This document shows, in pieces, positions 1-6,224 of a stretch of 6,791 nt of DNA (positions are counted from its first letter, which is position 1; each line of letters begins with the position of its first letter). The stretch is taken from assembly GCA_947460045.1 (NCBI GenBank), contig CANHGC010000085.1:1-6791 (forward strand), written 5' to 3'. Origin of the DNA: Bacteroidota bacterium. Its GTDB lineage: Bacteria > Bacteroidota > Bacteroidia > NS11-12g > UBA955. Below the pieces are notes generated by a model. The model was not told the DNA's origin. It worked only from the letters and a program-made list of their open reading frames with translations, and ran no database searches. The position numbers were made by a program, and so were the translations under genes.

Positions 1-993
1 GTAGATACCCAACTCGAGGATGTTGAGATCACTTCAGCATCAAAATTGGAGGAAGGCAACCGCCATTCGTTGGGTTTCTTTTCGAATCCAAAATATGAGC
101 AATCTTTGTATGAAACCCAATGTGGTGCGGTCATTGTACCCATGGGATTTAAGGCTCAAAAACCGGTTTCGGCATTATTGATCGAACACCCCAACCCCTA
201 TTTTGCTTTTTGTACGATATTATCCAACCACTTTAGTCCCAATTTGCACAGAACGGGTATTGAGTCCACTCACATTCACCCTAGTGTTGATTTGGGAGAT
301 TCAGTGCACGTTGCGGCAACAGCGTATATTGAAGAAGGTGCAGTTTTGGGCGAACACAGTATTGTTTATCCAGGGGTTTATTTGGGTAGAAATGTTAAAA
401 TTGGAAAACATTGTATCATTTATCCCAACGTAGTTATTTACTCGGATTGTATTTTGGGAGATCATTGCATTGTTCAGGCTGGATCTGTCATTGGCGGAGA
501 TGGTTTTGGATTTGCCCCGGTGAATGGGAAGTATGTAAAAATCCCACAAATTGGCAACGTAGTTATTGAGGATTGGGTTGAAATTGGAAGCAACTGCAGC
601 ATTGACAGAGCCACAATGGGAAGTACTGTTATTAAAACTGGTACGAAGTTGGACAACTTGGTGCAAATTGCTCACAATGTTGAGGTGGGTGAACACACCG
701 TTTTGGCCGCTCAAACGGGTATTGCCGGGAGCACAAAGGTGGGTGGCTATTCTCAATTTGGTGGTCAGGTGGGTGTGGCCGGTCATTTAACTATCGCCCC
801 ACATACAAGTGTTGGTGGACAAGGTGGTATCACTGGAAACATTACCCAATCTCATCAAAAATTGACAGGCACTCCGGCAACGGATGTGAGAACATACTTA
901 AAATCTGTAGCTGCTACACGAAAGATTCCCGAATTATTAAAAGCCATTGAGGTCCTTCAAACTGAAATAGAAAACATCAAATCATCCAAGTAA
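1..993 (+). CDS. lpxD: UDP-3-O-(3-hydroxyacyl)glucosamine N-acyltransferase LpxD, 5' end missing
   Basis: LpxD transfers a 3-hydroxyacyl chain from ACP to the 2-amino group of UDP-3-O-acylglucosamine, the third step of lipid A synthesis, in the cytoplasm. The frame is open from base 1, so the gene starts upstream; 330 residues are visible and, from the usual length of about 345, roughly 15-20 are missing. The visible start is the N-terminal uridine-binding domain (NPKYE at residues 29-33, then CGAVIV). Residues about 90-290 form a left-handed parallel beta-helix of hexapeptide repeats (for example [16 protein letters not shown]). The presumed catalytic histidine is H225 in QIAHNVEVG, matching E. 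coli H239; H262 in GHLTIAPH is a second conserved histidine. Residues about 300-330 form the C-terminal helix. A TTG codon at 46 is in frame but lies inside the conserved domain, so it is not the real start. The stop is two bases before lpxC, which supports one operon. Confidence 0.96.
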   Translation, partial: VDTQLEDVEITSASKLEEGNRHSLGFFSNPKYEQSLYETQCGAVIVPMGFKAQKPVSALLIEHPNPYFAFCTILSNHFSPNLHRTGIESTHIHPSVDLGDSVHVAATAYIEEGAVLGEHSIVYPGVYLGRNVKIGKHCIIYPNVVIYSDCILGDHCIVQAGSVIGGDGFGFAPVNGKYVKIPQIGNVVIEDWVEIGSNCSIDRATMGSTVIKTGTKLDNLVQIAHNVEVGEHTVLAAQTGIAGSTKVGGYSQFGGQVGVAGHLTIAPHTSVGGQGGITGNITQSHQKLTGTPATDVRTYLKSVAATRKIPELLKAIEVLQTEIENIKSSK

Positions 994-995
994 TA

Positions 996-2405
996 ATGAA
1001 TCAATTGAATCCAAAACAAACAACACTAAAATCACCCATTACTATCTCTGGTGTGGGATTACATACGGGTGCAAATGTTAATTTGACATTGAATCCTGCC
1101 CCTGAAAATCACGGATATAAATTTCGCAGAGTAGACCTTGAAGGCAGTCCAATCATTGAAGCCGATTGCGACTTGGTAACAGATACATCAAGGGGTACAA
1201 CACTGACTAAAAATGGCGCATCCGTATCAACGGTGGAGCACGTTTTGGCGGCTTTGGTGGGTATGGAAGTAGACAATGTATTGATTGATATAGATGGCCC
1301 AGAAATGCCCATCATGGATGGAAGTAGCCGTCCGTTTGTTGAAGCCATCGAATCTCATGAAATCATCGAATTGGAGGCAGATAGGGAATATTTTGAGATC
1401 CCTTACAACATCAGTTTCACCGACGAAGTAAATAAAGTTGAAATCATCGCTATGCCGGTCAATGATTATCGACTCACAGTGATGGTGGATTACAACTCTC
1501 CGGTTTTGGGTAGTCAGCACGCGGCGATCACCAATATGTCTGAATTCAAACAAGAAATCAGTCCATGCAGAACGTTTTGCTTTTTACACGAGCTAGAATA
1601 CCTACTAAATCACAACCTCATCAAAGGTGGAGATTTAAATAATGCAATTGTAGTGGTTGACAGGGATGTTGAGCAAAATGAATTGGACCGATTGGCAGAG
1701 GTATTCAACAAGCCCAAAGTGGAAGTCACTCAACATGGTATCTTGAATAATTTGGACTTGCGTTTTCAAAATGAACCCGCTCGACACAAATTGTTAGATA
1801 TGATCGGCGATTTGGCGTTGGTAGGTATGCCCATCAAAGGCCAAATTATGGCGGCTAGACCAGGCCATGCAAGCAATGTAGCATTCGCAAAAAAGATCAA
1901 ACAGGTGATGAAAAAAGAACTACGCAGGAAACAAGACGGAGTTCCATATTACAACCCCAACGAAAAGCCATTGTATGCTACCAAGGATATCATGAAGATG
2001 TTACCTCATGCGCATCCCTTTTTGCTGGTTGATAAAATCATTGCAAAAACAGAAACTTCGGTTGTTGGCATTAAAAACATCACCTTTGACCAACCATTTT
2101 TTGCGGGACATTTCCCTGGTGACCCCATCATGCCTGGTGTACTTCAACTTGAAGCGATGGCACAATGTGGTGGAATTTTGGTTCTTAGTACGGTTCCAGA
2201 TCCTGAAAATTACGGTACTTATTTCCTAAAAATAGACAACACCAAATTCAAAGACAAGGTCGTTCCCGGAGATACCATGATCATGAAGATGGAGTTGATG
2301 GAGCCGGTTAGAAGAGGTCTCTGCATCATGAGAGGAAGAGCTTGGGTTGGAGAAAAATTGGTTTGTGAATCAGAAATGATGGCGCAAATCGTAAAAATCG
2401 CTTAA
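996..2405 (+). CDS. lpxC/fabZ: Bifunctional UDP-3-O-acyl-GlcNAc deacetylase / 3-hydroxyacyl-ACP dehydratase (LpxC-FabZ fusion)
   Basis: This 469-residue protein joins two cytoplasmic enzymes. Residues 1 to about 305 are LpxC, the zinc deacetylase of the committed lipid A step. It has GLHTG (21-25), STVEHVLAAL (78-87) with zinc ligand H82 and general base E81, RHKLLDMIGDL (263-273) with zinc ligands H264 and D268, and GHASN (290-294) with catalytic H291. Residues about 325-469 are FabZ, the hot-dog-fold dehydratase of fatty acid synthesis: LPHAHPFLLVD (336-346), then GHFPGDPIMPGV with catalytic H372 and the LEAMAQ helix with E386. All key residues of both halves are present, so both should be active. 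From recalled E. coli numbering, the distance between zinc ligands H82 and H264 is about 23 residues longer than in E. coli LpxC, suggesting an insertion. The fusion is known from Bacteroidota. The ATG lies two bases after lpxD and has no Shine-Dalgarno sequence. The short linker (about 306-325) is rich in Lys and Arg. Confidence 0.97.
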   Translation: MNQLNPKQTTLKSPITISGVGLHTGANVNLTLNPAPENHGYKFRRVDLEGSPIIEADCDLVTDTSRGTTLTKNGASVSTVEHVLAALVGMEVDNVLIDIDGPEMPIMDGSSRPFVEAIESHEIIELEADREYFEIPYNISFTDEVNKVEIIAMPVNDYRLTVMVDYNSPVLGSQHAAITNMSEFKQEISPCRTFCFLHELEYLLNHNLIKGGDLNNAIVVVDRDVEQNELDRLAEVFNKPKVEVTQHGILNNLDLRFQNEPARHKLLDMIGDLALVGMPIKGQIMAARPGHASNVAFAKKIKQVMKKELRRKQDGVPYYNPNEKPLYATKDIMKMLPHAHPFLLVDKIIAKTETSVVGIKNITFDQPFFAGHFPGDPIMPGVLQLEAMAQCGGILVLSTVPDPENYGTYFLKIDNTKFKDKVVPGDTMIMKMELMEPVRRGLCIMRGRAWVGEKLVCESEMMAQIVKIA

Positions 2406-2430
2406 TTCGTAATCTTTAATTAACAAATCA

Positions 2431-3213
2431 ATGATTCAACCACTTGCCTATGTGCACCCATCAGCAAAAATCTCTGATCACGTAATCATTGATCCATTTG
2501 TTACCATACATGCCGATGTAGAAATTGGCGAAGGCACCCATGTTATGTCGGGTGCAACCATTTTCAAAGGCACAAGAATTGGCAAAAGTTGTAGGATTTT
2601 CCCAGGTGCATCCATCGGGGCGATTCCTCAAGATTTGAAATTTGATGGCGAAGAAACGCTGACGGTCATTGGCAACAATACTACGATTCGTGAATATGTG
2701 ACCATCAACAAAGGAACCAAGGCTTCTGGTGAAACACGCGTTGGAAACAATGTACTGTTAATGGCATATGTGCACTTGGCACATGACGTTGTCATTGAAG
2801 ATTATTGCATTTTAGCCAATAGCGTTCAAATAGCGGGTCATGTTGTTGTAGGAGAATGGGCAATACTCGGCGGCGCAGCTTTGGTACATCAGTTTGTTAA
2901 GGTGGGTCGTCACGCAATGATCAGTGGAGGTTCACTCGTAAGAAAAGATGTTCCTCCGTATACAAAAGCGGCCCGTGAACCTCTGAGTTATGAAGGAGTG
3001 AACAGTGTTGGGCTTCGCAGACGAGATTTTACCACTGAAAAAATTGGCGAAATTCAAGACATCTACCGCACACTATTTGTCAAAGGTTACAATACTGCAA
3101 AAGCCATAAAAATCATCGAAACCGAATTCTCCCCAACCACTGAACGTGATGAAATTTTACAGTTCATTAAAGAATCGGATCGTGGTATTATGAAAGGCTA
3201 TATCGCTAAATAA
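2431..3213 (+). CDS. lpxA: Acyl-ACP--UDP-N-acetylglucosamine O-acyltransferase LpxA
   Basis: LpxA transfers a 3-hydroxyacyl chain from ACP to the 3-hydroxyl of UDP-GlcNAc, the first and reversible step of lipid A synthesis. The 260 residues match the usual length. Residues about 1-185 are hexapeptide repeats of a left-handed beta-helix, beginning IQPLAYVHPSAKI; the rest is a helical C-terminal domain. The motif HLAHDV holds H115 and H118, the latter matching catalytic H125 of E. coli. IAGHV (H137), VHQF (H153) and the basic run GLRRRDF (194-200) are also conserved. By counting from VHQF, G166 falls at the E. coli G173 position that sets acyl chain length, so a long hydroxyacyl donor is likely; this is inference. 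The ATG follows lpxC-fabZ after 25 AT-rich bases (2406-2430) with no Shine-Dalgarno sequence and no terminator-like hairpin, so the operon probably continues. The next gene begins two bases after the stop. Confidence 0.97.
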   Translation: MIQPLAYVHPSAKISDHVIIDPFVTIHADVEIGEGTHVMSGATIFKGTRIGKSCRIFPGASIGAIPQDLKFDGEETLTVIGNNTTIREYVTINKGTKASGETRVGNNVLLMAYVHLAHDVVIEDYCILANSVQIAGHVVVGEWAILGGAALVHQFVKVGRHAMISGGSLVRKDVPPYTKAAREPLSYEGVNSVGLRRRDFTTEKIGEIQDIYRTLFVKGYNTAKAIKIIETEFSPTTERDEILQFIKESDRGIMKGYIAK

Positions 3214-3215
3214 CG

Positions 3216-3887
3216 ATGTACATTTCGTTGCATAACTGTGGAAAAAACTACCACCGAACGTGGTTGTTTAGAGGACTCAGTTTCAACATTGAACTCGGAG
3301 CGGAAGGGCATTACTCCAACCCTCTTCGTATGGCTATATTGGGATCCAATGGTGCGGGAAAATCTACATTCACGTTGATGCTCGCTGGACAAACCGACCC
3401 CACAGAGGGCACTGTTCAATGGATCATGGATAACAAAAAAGCGATTGATTCAAAGCATTGGCACTCTCAAGTGGCATTGGCATCGCCAGGAATGGAACTC
3501 CCCGAAGAATTTACTTTGCAGGAATGGTTTACATTTCATCAAAAAATACGTGGATTTCAATCTCAAATTGGATTGAATGCAATGATGGATTTGTGTGGTT
3601 TCCCTAAAAACACGGCCAGTAAAACCTTGATGACCTTTTCTTCAGGCATGAAACAACGTGTGAAATTGTGCTCTGCATTGTTGGGAACTCAACCATTGGT
3701 TATACTGGATGAGCCTTTGACAAACTTAGATGCTGCGGGAAACGAAGTGTACAGAACTTTGATTCAAGATTTTCTATTGAACCGAAACTTGATCATCGCA
3801 TCAAATCGCAACGAAGAGTGGGCGCCTTTTTGCAATAGCAGCTACACAATTGGAGATGCGCAAATCAATGCTTTACGAGCAATTTGA
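3216..3887 (+). CDS. Small ABC-type ATP-binding protein, substrate unknown
   Basis: A single nucleotide-binding domain of 223 residues with no membrane segments. Walker A is GSNGAGKST (43-51), the signature is FSSGMKQR (141-148), Walker B is LVILDEP (161-167) and the D-loop is LTNLDAAG (168-175). ATP binding and hydrolysis are therefore plausible. Two switch elements are altered: the H-loop position after Walker B reads IIASNRNEE, with N197 where a histidine is usual, and the Q-loop region (about 86-96, ALASPGMELP) has no glutamine. No permease gene is nearby, so its partner must be encoded elsewhere or it acts without one. It begins two bases after lpxA, so co-expression with lipid A genes is likely, but a role in lipid or LPS transport is only an inference from position. 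Its last 23 bases overlap the 3' end of the convergent gene. No terminator separates the two. Confidence 0.9.
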   Translation: MYISLHNCGKNYHRTWLFRGLSFNIELGAEGHYSNPLRMAILGSNGAGKSTFTLMLAGQTDPTEGTVQWIMDNKKAIDSKHWHSQVALASPGMELPEEFTLQEWFTFHQKIRGFQSQIGLNAMMDLCGFPKNTASKTLMTFSSGMKQRVKLCSALLGTQPLVILDEPLTNLDAAGNEVYRTLIQDFLLNRNLIIASNRNEEWAPFCNSSYTIGDAQINALRAI

Positions 3888-6135
3888 ATTGTTGATTTTT
3901 GCCGTTTTCGTTTTCAACATTCACAAAATAAACCCCGTTACTCAGGTGATCCGTTGGTATACCAACCCCAGACTCATTGGTCGATAAACGGGTGCTATAA
4001 ATTTCCTGTTGATGTATGTTGTAAATTTTGATATTCAGTGCACCAACGGTACCGTTTCCTCTCAGAATTTGGACACTTTGATTGCATGGATTTGGAAATA
4101 ATTCTAGATTTAGGCTGTATATGGATTGCGTACTGATAACTGGTTTTGGCGCACTCAATGAACTGGCCCAATTCAGCCCTCCTCTACCCAATCCAAAAAC
4201 CACTTCCATGAGTGTATCACCGGTGAGCTCGGCAAATGCTGGGACTATCCTTGAGCCCAGACCTGGAAGCGTTGAATCAGAGAAGTTTTTCTGATAAAAC
4301 CAAGACGTATCTGCGAACAGTGAATCGGTAAATGGATGTCCATCAATATTGTAAAGTCTAGTATATCCGTAAGCCGTACCAACCATCAATTCTACTTTTC
4401 CATCACCGTTTACATCATGTATTCTAGGCGATGCATATCCAAACGCTTTCCACTCTTGCGGTTGAACATCTTTTCTCCATTCATTACCCCGCGCACCCCA
4501 GGCGTTTTTTGTTTTCAATTCAAAGGTAAATGGCTGTTTACCGGTGCATTCGAACAATGAAACCCGCCCGTTGTAAAAGCCCACAAGCAAGTCCATTTTT
4601 CCATCCTTGTTGTAATCATATAAACATGGTGAAGCGTTTGACTCACCGAGATCCGGGTTGTAATTGAGAAAATTCGAGTCGATAAATGTCCATGAAACAG
4701 GGTTGTTTTTGCCGGCTTTGTTTTCAAAAAATGCAATTTTGCCTTTGAGCGTGCCCACCACCAAATCCAAATCTCCATCACCATCCATATCGCCCACATT
4801 GGGAATACAATGACGCAGGTTATATTTTGAAAAATTCAAATAATCTCTTTCTACCAGATCGAATTTGGGGGCAATGTTGGTACCTGTGTTTTTGAATAGG
4901 GCAATTTGATCTTTTATGCCGTTGGTGATAGAATAATCGCCATTTGAAGCCACCAGAAGATCTTGGTCACCATCGGCATCAATATCTACAAATACTGGAG
5001 CAGACCGCGCGCCCAAATCCAAGGTTTTTTCAGCCAAAAAATTCGTTTTAACCAAATCAAATGTTGGTTTATTGAACTGACCTGTGTTTTTGTAATACCA
5101 AATTTGTTGGGTTTCTTTTACATCCGTAAAGTTGTTTGGTGCAACGATGAGATCTTGCACGCCATCGCCGGAAATATCCAAATAATATCCAGCCGGAAAA
5201 ATGATTTGATTGGCAGCCGCGGTATTTCTTGGAAAGATGGTATCCACATATACCATGGTGTCATAGTAAGTTTTGTGTTGTGCTTTGCCATTTTGCAAGA
5301 AAGTAAACCTTGGGAATCCAATGTTGGATATGATCAATTCTTTGTCACCATCTGCATCAGAATCATACATGAAACAAGAGGCACCACCTGTATGACGTGG
5401 TTTCAACTTGTCTTTATAAGGACATTCACCCAATGCAATGGAATTATCGAAACCTTCATTAAAATACCCAAAGCAGATATCCATGATTTGAAACTCAAAA
5501 GTGTCGCGATTCCAACCTTTTTCGATGCGCACGTCTTTGAATAATCTGTAGGTAAAATTGCCTTGATCGTAAGACAAAATATCCAAATCTCCATCTCCAT
5601 CGATGTCTGAAATCTCTGGCATATCGAACTTTGAGAAACTCAATGGGTTGTATAAAATTGGCTGGGTTGAATCAAATTGATTGCGATAAAACCATGGCCC
5701 TAAATCTTGGAACTTTAATTTATTGGTACCAGGTGTTGTTTTATTGATGTAAATCAACAAGTTACTACTTTCAGATAGTGTGAAAATATCCATTTCGCCA
5801 TCTGAGTTCAAATCCGCAGTTTTGTAATAATACAGTCCCTTTGGGAGCAATGCTTCGTATTCCGGTGCGTAAGTAAAAACATCGTTTTCTTTTCGAACAA
5901 ACGGCATAATCTTGGAATCGTATCGATCAAAAACAATGACATCCAACTTTTTATCACCATTGAGATCGAAGGGTTGAAATTGCGGAGAGTTAAACCCACC
6001 CCAAAAAGGATTTTCTACTTCGAAAGCACCATCTGTAACCCGAAATCCAGTGGTATTCAACCTGTAATTGAATTGTGAATATATGGGACTGGCAGTAACC
6101 CAAATCAATAAGGATAAAAGTAATTTTTTGAGCAT
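3865..6135 (-). CDS. Secreted FG-GAP/VCBS repeat protein with T9SS type A sorting domain
   Basis: A predicted exported protein of 756 residues from ATG 6133-6135; specific function unrecognised. That start gives a classic signal peptide (MLKKLLLSLLIWVTAS, likely cleaved near S20/Q21). An in-frame ATG ending at 6165 would add ten polar residues before it and is less likely. About ten FG-GAP/VCBS calcium-type loops follow, starting near residues 56, 107, 176, 257, 319, 383, 448, 506, 573 and 635, about 51-81 residues apart. The best are DIDGDGDLD (177-185) and DMDGDGDLD (449-457); the first and last are degenerate. Such repeats form beta-propeller blades, as in integrin alpha chains. Residues about 676-756 are the type A C-terminal signal of the type IX secretion system (ELFPNP, IKIYN, LSNGVYFVNV, ending KLLVKH), directing passage across the outer membrane and surface attachment or release. 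Adhesion or carbohydrate binding is possible but not shown; no catalytic domain was recognised. Confidence 0.93.
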   Translation of the reverse strand: MLKKLLLSLLIWVTASPIYSQFNYRLNTTGFRVTDGAFEVENPFWGGFNSPQFQPFDLNGDKKLDVIVFDRYDSKIMPFVRKENDVFTYAPEYEALLPKGLYYYKTADLNSDGEMDIFTLSESSNLLIYINKTTPGTNKLKFQDLGPWFYRNQFDSTQPILYNPLSFSKFDMPEISDIDGDGDLDILSYDQGNFTYRLFKDVRIEKGWNRDTFEFQIMDICFGYFNEGFDNSIALGECPYKDKLKPRHTGGASCFMYDSDADGDKELIISNIGFPRFTFLQNGKAQHKTYYDTMVYVDTIFPRNTAAANQIIFPAGYYLDISGDGVQDLIVAPNNFTDVKETQQIWYYKNTGQFNKPTFDLVKTNFLAEKTLDLGARSAPVFVDIDADGDQDLLVASNGDYSITNGIKDQIALFKNTGTNIAPKFDLVERDYLNFSKYNLRHCIPNVGDMDGDGDLDLVVGTLKGKIAFFENKAGKNNPVSWTFIDSNFLNYNPDLGESNASPCLYDYNKDGKMDLLVGFYNGRVSLFECTGKQPFTFELKTKNAWGARGNEWRKDVQPQEWKAFGYASPRIHDVNGDGKVELMVGTAYGYTRLYNIDGHPFTDSLFADTSWFYQKNFSDSTLPGLGSRIVPAFAELTGDTLMEVVFGLGRGGLNWASSLSAPKPVISTQSIYSLNLELFPNPCNQSVQILRGNGTVGALNIKIYNIHQQEIYSTRLSTNESGVGIPTDHLSNGVYFVNVENENGKNQQFKLLVKH
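4765..4791. repeat. DNA copy of an FG-GAP loop, nearly identical to 5581-5607
   Basis: This 27-base stretch encodes the calcium-loop core around GDMDGDGDLD of the secreted protein (on the - strand). It matches 5581-5607 at 24 of 27 positions. The two are repeat units of one coding sequence, about 816 bases apart. Most other repeat units match only at protein level. Confidence 0.75.
5581..5607. repeat. DNA copy of an FG-GAP loop, nearly identical to 4765-4791
   Basis: Partner of the unit at 4765-4791, encoding the core of SDIDGDGDLD in the secreted repeat protein. Only three of 27 bases differ. This may reflect constraint on the loop with shared codon choice, or recent internal duplication or conversion; the flanking blade sequences differ, which favours constraint. 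Confidence 0.75.
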
Positions 6136-6140
6136 TGACG

Positions 6141-6173
6141 TAAATATACAATTGGAATTAGACATTTGTTCAA
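6141..6173 (-). promoter_or_regulatory. Weak candidate promoter for the secreted repeat protein gene
   Basis: Read on the - strand, TTG (6173-6171) is followed after 22 bases by TATATTTA (6148-6141), one mismatch from the Bacteroidota -7 box TAnnTTTG. Transcription would start within a few bases of the ATG at 6135. The region is AT-rich, so a chance match is quite possible. If the longer start at 6165 were used, this box would lie inside the coding region. Confidence 0.22.
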
Positions 6174-6193
6174 TTGGGGATTTCTTGTTTCGA

Positions 6194-6210
6194 TGAAATG
6201 AATAATTTCA
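6194..6210. repeat. Short inverted repeat upstream of murF
   Basis: TGAAAT (6194-6199) and ATTTCA (6205-6210) are perfect 6-base inverted arms around a 5-base spacer. They end two bases before the candidate -7 box of murF, inside its promoter spacer. The position would suit an operator, but arms this short arise easily by chance in AT-rich DNA. Confidence 0.3.
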
Positions 6211-6212
6211 AT

Positions 6213-6220
6213 TAGGTTTG
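6213..6220 (+). promoter_or_regulatory. Candidate Bacteroidota -7 promoter box of murF
   Basis: TAGGTTTG is an exact match to the Bacteroidota -7 consensus TAnnTTTG and lies four bases before the murF ATG. The -33 partner is poor: the nearest TTG is at 6185-6187 with a long 25-base spacing. If used, transcription would begin at or within a few bases of the start codon, giving a leaderless or near-leaderless mRNA. Confidence 0.4.
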
Positions 6221-6224
6221 AATT

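Larger units (their letters stand above)
6136..6224. other. Divergent intergenic region between the secreted repeat protein gene and murF
   Basis: This 89-base AT-rich spacer must hold the start signals for both divergent genes. It contains the two candidate promoter boxes, two copies of CAATTGG (6149-6155 and 6171-6177, 22 bases apart), and an inverted repeat TGAAAT-N5-ATTTCA (6194-6210). No RNA gene or small coding region was recognised. The spacer shrinks to 59 bases if the repeat protein starts at 6165. Confidence 0.8.

Noticed and set aside
46..48. TTG as the start of lpxD
   Set aside because: The frame is open back to base 1 and the residues before it fit the LpxD N-terminal domain, so the gene is cut by the window edge.
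301..786. 161-codon open frame on the - strand inside lpxD
   Set aside because: It lies wholly opposite a conserved gene, resembles no family I recognise, and its composition follows from the repeated hexapeptide codons.
1227..1553. 108-codon open frame opposite lpxC
   Set aside because: It overlaps the zinc-ligand region of a strongly conserved gene and has no features of its own.
2406..2430. Possible internal promoter between lpxC-fabZ and lpxA
   Set aside because: The gap is AT-rich and includes TTAATTAA, but there is no TAnnTTTG box with a partner, and the short gap fits plain co-transcription.
3890..3919. Possible terminator hairpin after the ABC ATPase gene (TGTTGA and TCAACA arms)
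   Set aside because: The arms are only six bases, the loop is 18 bases, no U-tract follows, and it lies inside the convergent coding region.
4963..5544. 193-codon open frame on the + strand inside the secreted repeat protein gene
   Set aside because: The opposite strand encodes clear FG-GAP repeats across this stretch. The + strand product has no recognisable domain and no credible start context.
4765..5607. Repeated short motifs that might suggest a CRISPR array or mobile element
   Set aside because: The repeats are in-frame calcium-loop codons with irregular spacing inside a coding region, with no equal spacers and no terminal inverted repeats.
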